A stretch of DNA of 64,000 nt from JABCPE02 sp963516475 (GCA_963516475.1 CAUQBR010000002.1:107025-171024); one strand, 5' to 3'; positions 43,601 to 51,331 are shown, counted from the first letter of the stretch. A program made the numbers and translations. The notes: generated from the letters alone by a model not told the origin.

Positions 43601-46356
43601 AATCATTAGAAGAAATTATCATTTCGCCAAATCATGAATTTGTACATAATTTTTTGTTAGGTAAAGAAGAGAGAGAGGTCACACAGCAAACAGGCTGGAA
43701 CTATGGAACAATAAACCCAAGACCTATTTATACCACTGAAAAACAGATGGTAGATGTTACTTTGGCAATGAAATTCAAAGAATTTATCCGAAATCTTCCT
43801 GATGAAGCCTTTGGTAATTCTTCATCATGGGAAGTGCGTGGGTTCGTAGATAATGAACAGGTTACAGGAAGTGATAAAGACCGAAATGCTCTTATCCGTG
43901 AGAGGCGTAAGGAAACAGCTAATGACCTATTTAGTAAATTCTTAAAAGAGGAACTATCTGATGCTGAAAAAGAAAAATTTGTCAATGAATTTAACCGAAA
44001 ATACAACAATATCCATATTCCTGATTACAAGGAATTTCCTTTGTTTTCACAAATTCATAAGAATTTCAAAGGCAAACCACTGGAACTTACCGAAGTTCAA
44101 AAAGCAGGTATAGGAAGGCTCACAACTAAGGGGGTGGGGCTTTTGGCTCACGAGGTAGGTTTTGGGAAAACACTCTCTGGAGTACTATCTATGCATGAGG
44201 CAATGGAGAGAGACAACGCCAGACGACCTCTTATTGTCGTGCCAAATGACAGTATTTTAAAACAATGGGTGGAAACTATTTTTGAAACTATCCCTAATGC
44301 TAAAGTGAATGTTTTAGGGAATTTGGGGAAAGATTACGATTTATCCAAATTTGATAATAAAGATGGAGAAATTACACTTGTAACCTATGAAGGTTTTAAT
44401 AATATTGGATTTTCCAAAGAAACTACCGAAAGATTAGCACGAAATTTTTCATATATTTCTCAAAATGAGACCAAAGCTCTAAAATTTTCAGAGCGAGATA
44501 TTCAAAAAGAACTTCAAAAACAAGAGGAAATTCAAGGAAAAATGAAAAGAGGGAAAATCTATGATTGGGAAGATTTTGGATTTGACCATCTTACTTTTGA
44601 TGAAGTTCATAATGCAAATCATATTGTAGGGAAAGTTAAGATAGAGGACAGGAGATTTGCTTCTGATTTTAGAAATCAAAACCAAGCCACTTCGCTTTTA
44701 GGCATCAATACTTGGATGGCTTCACAATACATTCAAGAGCAGAATTATGGGCGAAATGTTACCCTTCTTTCTGCAACTCCTTTCACTAATAAACCGTTGG
44801 AATATTATTCTGTACTGTCGCTCATTGCCAATGAAAGATTAGAAAAATCAGGGTATTTTAATGTCAATAATTTCTTTGAAACCTTTATGGAGGCAGACAA
44901 TGATATGGAAATTGATGCAAAAGGCGATATAAAATACAAAACCAATGTAAGAAGATTTAAGAATAATGCTTTGTTTCAGCAACTTTTGAGCGAGTTTATT
45001 GACATTAAAGGAGAAGAAGATAATCCAGAACTCAAACGCCCCAATCGTATCAACAAAGAGTATAAAATTGAACAAAATCAATTAACCGAAGATATGTATT
45101 TTAGGCTTGATCTACTTTTAGATGAAAAGAAAGAAGGGGCTATTTTAACTCATATTCTTAATGCTCGTAAAATAGCTATTTCTCCCTATTTGTATGATGA
45201 ATATGATGGCGAAAAGCCAACAACGAAAGAATTTATTGAAAATTCGCCAAAATTAAAAACCACTATGGAACTGATTGCTCAAAATAAAAAAGACCAACCA
45301 GATGCAGGGCAGATTATCTATTCTGAATTAGGGGTTTCAGAGTTTCCAAAACTTAAAGAGTATTTGGTTTCAGAAGTGGGATATAAAGATAATGAAGTAG
45401 CGATGATTACAGGGGCTGTTAGTAAAAACCAACGACTAAATATTCAAGAAAAATTCAACAAAGGGGATATTAAAGTTATTATCGGCTCAGAGGCTATCCA
45501 AGAAGGAATGAATTTACAGGAAAAAACTTCTGATATGTATTTATTATCTCTTCCGTATAACTTTACTTCACTTCGCCAAATTGAGGGTAGAGCTTGGAGG
45601 CAGGGAAACCAGTGGGAAAATGTAAGAATTAATTTTATGCTGACCAATGATAGTGTAGATGTTTTTATGCTTCAAAAACTCCAAGCTAAACAGTCTCGTT
45701 ATATGGAGGCTATGAAAAAGGGAGCAAATGTAATAGATGTGTCTGATGTAGATACTCAAGAACTGAAAACAGCTCTTATTACCGACCCAACTACAAGGGC
45801 GGAAATTGAAATTTCTATCCTTAAAAAACGCTACGAAAACGAGAAGACTCGCTATGAAGCTGATTTGGGGTTTGTATCAAGGAAGTTTGAAGATTATGTA
45901 AAAAGTAAAGAATATCAGCAGGTAAAAAATTTGAAATTAGATTTAGAAAAATACACTCAATGGCAAAATTCAGGTAATGGAAATTGGGAAAACCAAATAA
46001 AATGGACAAAAGAAAAATTGGAGATTTCTGAACCTGCTTTAGCTCAATTAGAAAATAAGCTTAAAGAAAAAGGAATAAATATAAATGATTTCCAAATGAG
46101 GAAAGAGCAGACAAATATGAAAATAGCTGAAATAAGCGACAAAATTGAAAACGAACTGCCTCTATTAAGAGAAAAAATGATTAACCAATATAGAGCTGAA
46201 AAAAAAGAAAAACTCAAAAATTACAATCCGATTGATTTTGTAAAAGAAAGAGAAGAAGAGAACAGGGAGTTTTTCAAGTTAAGACCCAAAGAAGAAAAGG
46301 TTGCTGAAAAAGAAGAAATCATGCAAGAGCCTACTAAATCAAGAATGCGGAGGTAG
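40654..46356 (+). CDS. Polyvalent protein: TOPRIM primase-like, N6-adenine methylase and SNF2-type helicase in one chain
   Basis: A 1,900-aa protein with four parts. Residues about 1-300: a primase-like region (VSVLDYFQYLEKQGKV, YYDFKTGQGGKI) and TOPRIM motifs E205 in VVVFEGMTDM and D256/D258 in LLLDGDKAG. About 300-460: a low-complexity linker that also holds an overlapping frame. About 500-720: a class I methylase with VLEPSVGTGNF (about 543) and NPPYG (about 616), an N6-adenine type. About 1,140-1,700: a superfamily 2 helicase with VGFGKTLSG (about 1,168), FDEVHN (DExH) and EGRAWRQGNQ. A coiled, basic end follows. It may protect and process the transferred strand in the recipient. This layout is that of polyvalent proteins of conjugative elements. 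Confidence 0.9.
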   Translation: MNQRKSYSADEINKITESVSVLDYFQYLEKQGKVQFDRKSGHDYYFRTDENKFSVNENGYYDFKTGQGGKIIKAVMNFENKSWRETMDFLKDFSNVYISEDFAEQKRLKDTQANEKSNISVTKITPPNNDKLIEYFNNRGIDKDILEKYTKQIHYKVEDKSYFGLGIENQSNGYEIRNPLMKSKLGKNDIAIVNRENGKNVVVFEGMTDMLSFLQLQKLNNRENKSTLVVLNSVVNVDKFIEEFKDYKGKITLLLDGDKAGTDASTTILSSMPNHNIEDLRWKYSIGITGTGIKDLNDYLQNREEIQSKKRNLVENKFIKNETNQEQSTGISDSQSVERGKTESDNRNLDKTSQSEHRNTDRESETLDSHNVGNGFSSSESEHLGRGRQQPNDSHRDTQPQSDRIEEITQRGEYSGIGQNLDKQNRGGQPSNQENGVGDVNGLGRPAILDLVQNLKGQKISNEQITELVNNLTEVAEDKTISLKQDIEITEDIKDLVSAYKSGGIAKAGRGILDEYYTDEKLVNAVRNLIKDNFDGQKEISVLEPSVGTGNFLSAVKDLDVKTNINSFEINETTAKITKILNPNIEVNLRSFETEFITENGQKKDFSPNYDLVIGNPPYGQHRGLYKGLGEEPKIARYEDYFIKRSLDVLKEGGTLAMVVPSSWLNRQNELQNAELKEAYRLPNGVFKATDIGTDIIILTKNSNAEKRDISNYFIENPAKILGDLDQKTNRFGKIEDYVKGNLDDALHLLQRHTDQREKTPQKTEETQLSLWDTEPIVEEIVEEKAEKEQAKPQENQTKELQQNIEQTLIKLHNIKFKSPVIVNEIEKYNEIYRETENTPQNFDNERIKDISDKLERLNKNIKSEEQEYKIQSIPEIKKGVLKYQFNKQDEIVDTGLQNSPNLTKNELDAFQNTKYDGEIQIHESRLEKYANLYKGSKIHDFYYAEGDIYEKLEQLENEKTELSQSQYEKQKALLEKVLPSKKSLEEIIISPNHEFVHNFLLGKEEREVTQQTGWNYGTINPRPIYTTEKQMVDVTLAMKFKEFIRNLPDEAFGNSSSWEVRGFVDNEQVTGSDKDRNALIRERRKETANDLFSKFLKEELSDAEKEKFVNEFNRKYNNIHIPDYKEFPLFSQIHKNFKGKPLELTEVQKAGIGRLTTKGVGLLAHEVGFGKTLSGVLSMHEAMERDNARRPLIVVPNDSILKQWVETIFETIPNAKVNVLGNLGKDYDLSKFDNKDGEITLVTYEGFNNIGFSKETTERLARNFSYISQNETKALKFSERDIQKELQKQEEIQGKMKRGKIYDWEDFGFDHLTFDEVHNANHIVGKVKIEDRRFASDFRNQNQATSLLGINTWMASQYIQEQNYGRNVTLLSATPFTNKPLEYYSVLSLIANERLEKSGYFNVNNFFETFMEADNDMEIDAKGDIKYKTNVRRFKNNALFQQLLSEFIDIKGEEDNPELKRPNRINKEYKIEQNQLTEDMYFRLDLLLDEKKEGAILTHILNARKIAISPYLYDEYDGEKPTTKEFIENSPKLKTTMELIAQNKKDQPDAGQIIYSELGVSEFPKLKEYLVSEVGYKDNEVAMITGAVSKNQRLNIQEKFNKGDIKVIIGSEAIQEGMNLQEKTSDMYLLSLPYNFTSLRQIEGRAWRQGNQWENVRINFMLTNDSVDVFMLQKLQAKQSRYMEAMKKGANVIDVSDVDTQELKTALITDPTTRAEIEISILKKRYENEKTRYEADLGFVSRKFEDYVKSKEYQQVKNLKLDLEKYTQWQNSGNGNWENQIKWTKEKLEISEPALAQLENKLKEKGININDFQMRKEQTNMKIAEISDKIENELPLLREKMINQYRAEKKEKLKNYNPIDFVKEREEENREFFKLRPKEEKVAEKEEIMQEPTKSRMRR
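41615..42001 (+). CDS. Candidate overprinted gene inside the polyvalent protein linker (128 aa, +1 frame)
   Basis: Inside the linker-coding part of the 1,900-aa gene, the +1 frame is open for 128 codons from an ATG. Its product has mixed, normal composition with Trp, Met, Leu and Ile, and looks like a folded helical protein, ending RMAWEMSMDLEDLPY. The main frame there is a Ser/Asn/Gln/Arg-rich linker. The local GC content is higher than in the flanking gene, as expected if both frames are under constraint. I see no Shine-Dalgarno site, but such sites are often absent here. It could be a real dual-coding gene or the remains of an ancestral frame. Confidence 0.45.
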   Translation: MKQIKNNPQEYPILSQWNEEKLNQTIETLTKQANPSIETPTESQKLWTATMLEMDLAHQSQSIWEEEDNSQMTATEIHNRRVIELKKLHNEGNIAELDKIWTSKTEEDSPAIKRMAWEMSMDLEDLPY

Positions 46357-46508
46357 AAATTTTAAAATTTATTTATTGTTTATCTTTATTTATTTCCTTT
46401 GGTAAAGCCGTGTTTTATGGTTTTCCCGCCACAGTAGAAACACCTGCCCACACATCTGGAACACGAGGAATGAAACTCAGTCATATACATCATTATTTTT
46501 GTGCAAAA

Positions 46509-46542
46509 ATAATATAGATAGGCTATTGCCCATCTATATTAT
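46509..46542. terminator. Strong hairpin at the end of operon B
   Basis: A 15-bp stem with one mismatch (46,509-46,523 with 46,528-46,542) and a TATT loop lies 150 bases after the polyvalent gene, followed by GGTTTTTA. It may end operon B and also marks the area where the conjugative module meets the RHS array. From 46,357 to 46,508 I see no gene. Confidence 0.55.
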
Positions 46543-46558
46543 GGTTTTTATATTATTA

Positions 46559-46625
46559 TGTTAGTTCTGTTTATCAGATAGTTATATATTATTTATAATT
46601 AAAACAACATATCTGGAACATTACC
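46559..46625 (-). repeat. 67-bp RHS cassette-border repeat, copy 1
   Basis: It matches 47,647-47,713 and 50,671-50,737 with only a few differences. Here it lies just downstream of the last candidate immunity gene. In copies 2 and 3 an RHS tip follows on the reverse strand, but after copy 1 the sequence breaks off into the operon B flank. Confidence 0.9.
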
Positions 46626-46628
46626 ACA

Positions 46629-46814
46629 TTACCTGAATATAGATAATAACAATAATATGGAAATTAATATAAGACTTGCATATGATTGAAATAATCTAAG
46701 ATAATTCATAGGATTACTATTATCTTTTTTTATTTGCTTTCTTTTATCTCTTAAATATAATATGTTTAATATTAACATCAATATATAAGCTATAATGTAT
46801 TCTTTTCCTATCAT
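46629..46814 (-). CDS. Small membrane protein, candidate immunity protein
   Basis: A 61-aa protein with two membrane helices (IIAYILMLILNILYL and YASLILISILLLLSIF) separated by a basic loop. It starts two bases after the stop of the hydrophobic RHS tip. Immunity proteins of pore-forming toxins are often small membrane proteins, so it may protect against that tip. Sequence alone does not show a known family. Confidence 0.65.
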   Translation of the reverse strand: MIGKEYIIAYILMLILNILYLRDKRKQIKKDNSNPMNYLRLFQSYASLILISILLLLSIFR

Positions 46815-46816
46815 AA

Positions 46817-47557
46817 TTATTCTTTTTCTACTGCTTTTTTAGATGTTTCTCTAATTATTTCTGTTTTGACTTTGTTCATTTCGTTTAATTTCTTTTGTGC
46901 TTGAGAAGTCATTCCCTTTGTTGGGGTTGGACCTGGAATTAGAGCATCTATTGTTTTGTCTATGATATAAGCAGTACCTATATTATATATTGCTTTTCCA
47001 GTTTTGTTATCAGAAAAATCTTGTGTAATAAGTTCTACACCTACTTCCATAGCATTGCCAACAGTAGAGGAAAATCCACCTGCGGTTGATAATGCAAGAC
47101 CTGGAGTCGCTCCAACTCCAGCTACAGGAGCACCTGCGGCAGCCATTCCTAATCCTGCTATAGTTGCTTGATCTCCTGTTTCTTGAAAGTTCTTGGCTAA
47201 GGATAATATTTCTTTTTTATTATTTTTTACCCAAGTTTGTGCTTGTTTTGCGGTGTTAATAATTGCTTGTTTTGTATCATTATAGGTTTTACTTACTTTA
47301 TACTGAACATATGTTCCAATTCCTTGGAGTTGCCCTTGAATATAACTTCCAACACCTGTTGGGTCAAAATAACTTTGCTTCCCATTTGGATCTACAAAAA
47401 CAATAGGATTCTGGTAGGTATATGTATAAGTATTTAGGTTCATGGGGTTGAATACCCCTCTATTATGTTGTCCATCTATGTAATGCTCATGTTCTTTGAT
47501 AGGATTATAGCCACTAAGAGGATCAGTATTCAGCCATAGACTGGTTTTACTATCCAA
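46817..47557 (-). CDS. Displaced RHS tip with a hydrophobic (possibly pore-forming) toxin region
   Basis: The end of an RHS protein without its body. RHS-core homology (LFNGKELDTETGLYYYGARY, then SLWLNTDPLSGYNP) runs in frame from about 47,632. An in-frame TAG just before it and the lack of an ATG mean that it is cut at the 5' end; the listed start is a TTG. The variable part has a Gly/Ala-rich hydrophobic stretch (AGLGMAAAGAPVAGVGATPG) and a helical Lys-rich end. A pore-forming action is inferred from this and from the membrane-type neighbour. It is probably a silent reserve cassette. Confidence 0.75.
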   Translation of the reverse strand: MDSKTSLWLNTDPLSGYNPIKEHEHYIDGQHNRGVFNPMNLNTYTYTYQNPIVFVDPNGKQSYFDPTGVGSYIQGQLQGIGTYVQYKVSKTYNDTKQAIINTAKQAQTWVKNNKKEILSLAKNFQETGDQATIAGLGMAAAGAPVAGVGATPGLALSTAGGFSSTVGNAMEVGVELITQDFSDNKTGKAIYNIGTAYIIDKTIDALIPGPTPTKGMTSQAQKKLNEMNKVKTEIIRETSKKAVEKE

Positions 47558-47646
47558 GTAACGAGCTCCATAGTAGTAAAGCCCCGTCTCCGTATCTAAC
47601 TCCTTCCCATTGAATAGATATAGCTTTAAAGATCTTCTTATCTACA

Positions 47647-47713
47647 TGTTAACTTTGTTTATCAGATAGTTATATATTATTTATAATAAAAACAACACTT
47701 CTGGAACATTACC
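47647..47713 (-). repeat. 67-bp RHS cassette-border repeat, copy 2
   Basis: It lies between the stop of the lipoprotein gene (ends 47,714) and the RHS tip homology beginning near 47,632. It is near-identical to copies 1 and 3. Confidence 0.92.
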
Positions 47714-48139
47714 CTAATTTTTTATTTTTCCAGAAAGGTCAAATTTTATTGAAAAAGTATTTTCTTTTATATAAATCCTTTTTATAAGTTCTTTTCCGTT
47801 TTTCATATTTTTTAATACATCTTTCCCTTTTTGAGCATAGGCAAAATACTCATCTGAAGCGAAATATAATGGGATTAAATCATTATTGATAAATACAGAG
47901 CGATTACTATATTGTACGAAGATAGGGTGTTTTCCCCTACATACATATATAATATAATCGTCACTCTCTTTATATAAAACCATATAAGGGTTTTTATAAT
48001 TGGGGTTTTGTAATTCTCTCTCTATTATTTCACTAACAGAAGTAGGTAAAAAATAAATAATATCACTACTATATTTTTGGGTATTACAATTATATAAAAA
48101 TACTAAGCATATTAGTACTATAAAATGTTTTATTCTCAT
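47714..48139 (-). CDS. Lipoprotein, candidate immunity protein of the JAB-like tip
   Basis: A 141-aa protein with a lipoprotein signal (FIVLICLVFLYNC). The mature part has no domain that I know. It begins four bases after the stop of the RHS tip at 48,144, the usual place of an immunity gene. As an envelope lipoprotein, it would protect against a toxin acting in the periplasm or at the membrane. Confidence 0.65.
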   Translation of the reverse strand: MRIKHFIVLICLVFLYNCNTQKYSSDIIYFLPTSVSEIIERELQNPNYKNPYMVLYKESDDYIIYVCRGKHPIFVQYSNRSVFINNDLIPLYFASDEYFAYAQKGKDVLKNMKNGKELIKRIYIKENTFSIKFDLSGKIKN

Positions 48140-48143
48140 ATAC

Positions 48144-49127
48144 TTATTTTTGTTTATTAATAAAATGTTTTAAAGCTTCTTGTCCTATATTATGTTTATT
48201 TGTTGTTCCTATATTATTTGTTTGGGTACCATCAGGTAAAACTCTATGTATAGCATTACCATTAGGAGTATTTCCTGTGTAGGAGTCCACAGCAAAAATA
48301 GGGATATTAAAACTGTTCGAGGTTTTTTTATCCTTTAAAGATGTACCTGGTATATTTGTTTTTCTTGTATCTTGACTTAAATTATGGGTATGAACTTGTG
48401 CAGCAGGTATTATACTTGTTCCCTCAAAAACCATTCGGCTTCCTCTTGTTACAATACCAACATTTGTTATCCCATCTATTCCATCAGGTCCTCTTACTGA
48501 TGTTATTTCTCCAAGAGGTATATCATTTCTAGTCACACTTAAGCCAATAAAAACTTGTCTTTCTTTTGTTTGGTCGGCAATAGTTTCATTATTTGCATTA
48601 TTAATATCGGAATTAATTTGTGTGGAATTAATAGTTACTATGGAACTTCTACTTTGTAATTCACTTGTTGCTTGTTCAGAGGTTGTTCCCTTATATTGTT
48701 CTTTTATGTCGTTCCAGTCACTTCTATATATTACTCTTATATTATTTGTTTTTGCACCATCACTTCCTAACAATTTTCCAGTTGTTGCATCAATGTAATC
48801 GTCTTCTGGCTTCATCCCTGTAGGGTCTATCAGATTTATCGGGTTATTATTCGTATATGCATATGGTGTCATGGTTTTCTCTGCCAGCGGGTCTACATTC
48901 AAGAATATACTTGTCTTAGGGTCGTAGTATCTCGCTCCATAGTAATACAATCCAGTTTCTGTATCCAGCTCCTTCCCATTAAACAAATACGGCATGGTCT
49001 TGCTCGTGCTGTGTTCCTCAAACAACACTTCTCCAAACGCTATGTATTCTGTGTGCTGTGTTATCCGTCCTTCTCTATCGGTGATGTAAGACGAAGACCC
49101 CAAGTGGTCTGGGTGGTAAAAATACAA
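48144..49127 (-). CDS. Displaced RHS tip with a JAB/MPN-like end
   Basis: A 327-codon frame (TTG start, no good ATG). It opens with the full RHS core LYFYHPDHLGSSSYITDREG and TMPYLFNGKELDTETG, in frame back to about 49,172 (AGYGFVPNGIREKN), where a TAA cuts it off. After NPINLIDPTGMKPEDDY the tip is variable. It contains AAQVHTHNLSQDTRKTNIP and then SLKDKKTSN, recalling the H-x-H ... S-x-x-D core of JAB metallopeptidases. The match is weak in detail. A candidate lipoprotein immunity gene follows. Confidence 0.72.
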   Translation of the reverse strand: MYFYHPDHLGSSSYITDREGRITQHTEYIAFGEVLFEEHSTSKTMPYLFNGKELDTETGLYYYGARYYDPKTSIFLNVDPLAEKTMTPYAYTNNNPINLIDPTGMKPEDDYIDATTGKLLGSDGAKTNNIRVIYRSDWNDIKEQYKGTTSEQATSELQSRSSIVTINSTQINSDINNANNETIADQTKERQVFIGLSVTRNDIPLGEITSVRGPDGIDGITNVGIVTRGSRMVFEGTSIIPAAQVHTHNLSQDTRKTNIPGTSLKDKKTSNSFNIPIFAVDSYTGNTPNGNAIHRVLPDGTQTNNIGTTNKHNIGQEALKHFINKQK

Positions 49128-49301
49128 ATTCTTTTCTCTTATTCCATTCGGAACGAAGCCATATCCTGCTTTTTATATTTTTCTTAAAGATCTGCTATTC
49201 TTTGAGGATTTGATAATTTACCTTCTGCTTTCTCTTTGGTGATATGATGATACCTCATTTATTTTTATTGTGAATTTTTAATAATATATTTAGGATATTC
49301 C
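49128..49301 (-). other. Cassette junction: truncated RHS homology and a 24-codon remnant
   Basis: RHS homology ends near 49,172. Beyond it, a 24-codon frame (49,184-49,258, MRYHHITKEKAEGK and so on) may be the scrap of another toxin or immunity gene. Unlike the other junctions, no 67-bp repeat lies here. Confidence 0.35.
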
Positions 49302-49826
49302 CTATTTGTATAATTCCCATAAATATTTCTTGTCCTCTCTAATTAAAAGCATATTATGTCCATCTATAGCAATTATACCATCTTTCAGCGTAAATAAATA
49401 TTGAGGTAAACCACTTATTCTGAAGCCTATTGGATTTAATTTTAATAAATAGATTATTTCTTTTGATTCCTTATCTATTAAATTAGTTTTACACCAATTT
49501 AATAGATATTTATCTCCATTAATTAGTATTACTGAGTTTATATCTTTTTCTTTATCAAAAAAAATAAACCATTTTTTATTTTTTTTAAAATACCATTTAT
49601 CATTTCTTATTTTAAAAATAGTTGTTGTAGTATTATTTAATGTATCTCTGCTAAATAACCCTTCTTCCTTAAATATTAAATCATCTAAAAATATTCTTTT
49701 GTATTCAAAAAAAACCTTATACTTATTCTCTTGTTCAGGAGTGCTTTCAAATCGTATATTAATAAACTTCTGTGATAAACATACTGAACTAATACATAGG
49801 AACACTACTAATAATATATCTTTCAT
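49302..49826 (-). CDS. Exported protein, candidate immunity protein of the metallopeptidase tip
   Basis: A 174-aa protein with a signal peptide (ILLVVFLCISSVCLSQ) and a beta-rich, Lys/aromatic-rich mature part (WYFKKNKKWFIFFDKEKD). It overlaps the stop of the HExxH RHS tip by four bases, so the two are co-translated. It would act in the periplasm or at the cell surface. No known family is recognised. Confidence 0.68.
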   Translation of the reverse strand: MKDILLVVFLCISSVCLSQKFINIRFESTPEQENKYKVFFEYKRIFLDDLIFKEEGLFSRDTLNNTTTTIFKIRNDKWYFKKNKKWFIFFDKEKDINSVILINGDKYLLNWCKTNLIDKESKEIIYLLKLNPIGFRISGLPQYLFTLKDGIIAIDGHNMLLIREDKKYLWELYK

Positions 49827-50575
49827 TTTTCTTCATTTTTTCTTTCTTTCCAAATAATTTTACTAACTCTCTCATTATAAGATTTTAATTCTTCCTCATA
49901 TGTATTACCATTGGCTTTAGAAAGTTTTTGTATATAATCTTTAAATTGTTTCGATTCTTTACTTCCTTCCCATACCAAATCATTTAATTGCAGATCAGTA
50001 TAACCTAAATTATTATCTTGATTATATTCTTTCAGAGCATTTAAATATGTATCATGATATTCCATAAAAGTATCATGATTATGTTCCTCTTTCTTGAAAG
50101 TTGTGGCTATTTTTGCATGTAACGCCTCATGTATTAAAGTTCCTGCCATAGCAATTTCACTTTTTTCAAAATTGTTAGCTGTCAAAGCGGACTTTCCATA
50201 GTAAGATTTTGATTCTACTGCATCAATAGATTTTCCTATAATTTTTTTCCCCTGTGTTTGGATACTTATTGTTCGAGTACTATATGTTGTAGCATTAGAT
50301 CCTACTGATACATTTTTATCACGATAATCTAAATAAAAATTAAAGGATTTTGAATTAGAATACTTTGATAAAATATTTTTATATACAGTATTAGTTTTCA
50401 TTAAATTTTTATATATAGAAGCATATGAAGATTTTAGAAACTCTTTTGATGGAATAACATCTCTCCCATCAGGATCTATAAATTTAATTGGGTTATTCAG
50501 TGTATAGGTATATGGTGATGTTTCTGGATACTTTTCTGCCAGCGGGTCAGTATTGAGCCAAAGGCTGGTTTTCAT
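49823..50575 (-). CDS. Displaced RHS tip with an HExxH metallopeptidase domain
   Basis: A 250-aa frame starting with MKTSLWLNTDPLAEKYP, the end of the RHS core. Core homology in frame extends to about 50,655 (FLKPYLFNGKELDQETNLTY), behind an in-frame TAG, so the gene is cut at its 5' end. The tip has TLIHEALHAKIA (HEALH at bases 50,117-50,131), a zinc-peptidase HExxH, and a later acidic helix with HDTFMEYHDTYLNAL that could give further ligands. It is thus probably a protease toxin, kept as a reserve cassette together with the exported protein after it. Confidence 0.8.
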   Translation of the reverse strand: MKTSLWLNTDPLAEKYPETSPYTYTLNNPIKFIDPDGRDVIPSKEFLKSSYASIYKNLMKTNTVYKNILSKYSNSKSFNFYLDYRDKNVSVGSNATTYSTRTISIQTQGKKIIGKSIDAVESKSYYGKSALTANNFEKSEIAMAGTLIHEALHAKIATTFKKEEHNHDTFMEYHDTYLNALKEYNQDNNLGYTDLQLNDLVWEGSKESKQFKDYIQKLSKANGNTYEEELKSYNERVSKIIWKERKNEEK

Positions 50576-50670
50576 GTCCAGATATCTCGCACCAAAATAT
50601 GTTAGATTGGTTTCTTGGTCTAACTCCTTCCCATTAAACAGATATGGCTTTAAAAATCTTCTTCTCTATA

Positions 50671-50737
50671 TGTTAGCTTTGTTTATCAGATAGTTATATA
50701 TTATTTATAATTAAAACAACACATCTGGAACATTACC
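50671..50737 (-). repeat. 67-bp RHS cassette-border repeat, copy 3
   Basis: Near-identical to copies 1 and 2. Here it overlaps the last codons (GNVPDVLF and stop) of the lipoprotein gene at 50,711, so that gene's end is part of the repeat. The RHS tip homology starts just after it on the reverse strand. Confidence 0.92.
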
Positions 50738-51223
50738 GAAATTCATATTGGATAAAATATATTTATCATAACATATTTTTTGCTTGAATGGTCTTGTCCT
50801 ACAATCTCGTTCAAAAAAAATAGTGTCACCCTTTATGTAACCTTGTTTTCTAATATAGTTTCCAGAATTTGAACAGGAAAAATATTCTGTTTTAATTTTA
50901 TTTCGTTCCATCCTCCAATAACCAATTGCAGGAGCATTATTCCATGTTTTATTGATTATATCCTCGATTTTTAATGTCAGACCATCTTTTGAGTGCACAT
51001 ATATAATTCTTCCATCGGGATAGAAACCATAACCCATAGCATTAGTTTTATCATCAGCTATATAGATTTTATTAAATGCTAATAAGTCCGAGTCTTTAAA
51101 AGGGATTTTTGTTAATTTAAAATTAGGGGTTTTAGGACGGCATTGCCCATTAATCATTCTACCTCCATGCACAAAACAAGATGTACAAAATAATATCAAA
51201 CCTATTAATAATATACTTTTCAT
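50711..51223 (-). CDS. Lipoprotein, orphan immunity candidate
   Basis: A 170-aa protein with a lipoprotein signal (LLIGLILFCTSC). The mature part includes YGFYPDGRIIYVHSKDG and several cysteines. No domain is recognised. Its ATG overlaps the stop of a 31-codon stub upstream (ATGA), as in a toxin-immunity pair whose toxin gene is now mostly lost. Its last eight codons lie in the 67-bp repeat. Confidence 0.68.
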   Translation of the reverse strand: MKSILLIGLILFCTSCFVHGGRMINGQCRPKTPNFKLTKIPFKDSDLLAFNKIYIADDKTNAMGYGFYPDGRIIYVHSKDGLTLKIEDIINKTWNNAPAIGYWRMERNKIKTEYFSCSNSGNYIRKQGYIKGDTIFFERDCRTRPFKQKICYDKYILSNMNFGNVPDVLF

Positions 51224-51315
51224 TGTCCGATAGTTGTATTTACATTCCCTTGATTATTATAAATATATGTTCCATCATTTGAAAATTTCTTATAATTCAA
51301 TCCAAAGATAATCAT
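51220..51315 (-). pseudogene. Stub of a lost toxin gene upstream of the orphan immunity gene
   Basis: A 31-codon frame (MIIFGLNYKKFSNDGTY and so on, ending TTIGQ) runs into the lipoprotein gene with a 4-base overlap. It begins just beside the 54-bp palindrome. It looks like the C-terminus of a toxin whose main part was removed by a rearrangement. Confidence 0.45.
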
Positions 51316-51331
51316 TTTTTCGTCCCGTCCC

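Noticed and set aside
46357..46508. Search for a duplicate of the tmRNA 3' end as right attachment site
   Set aside because: No match to the T-arm or acceptor sequence is visible in this stretch by eye.
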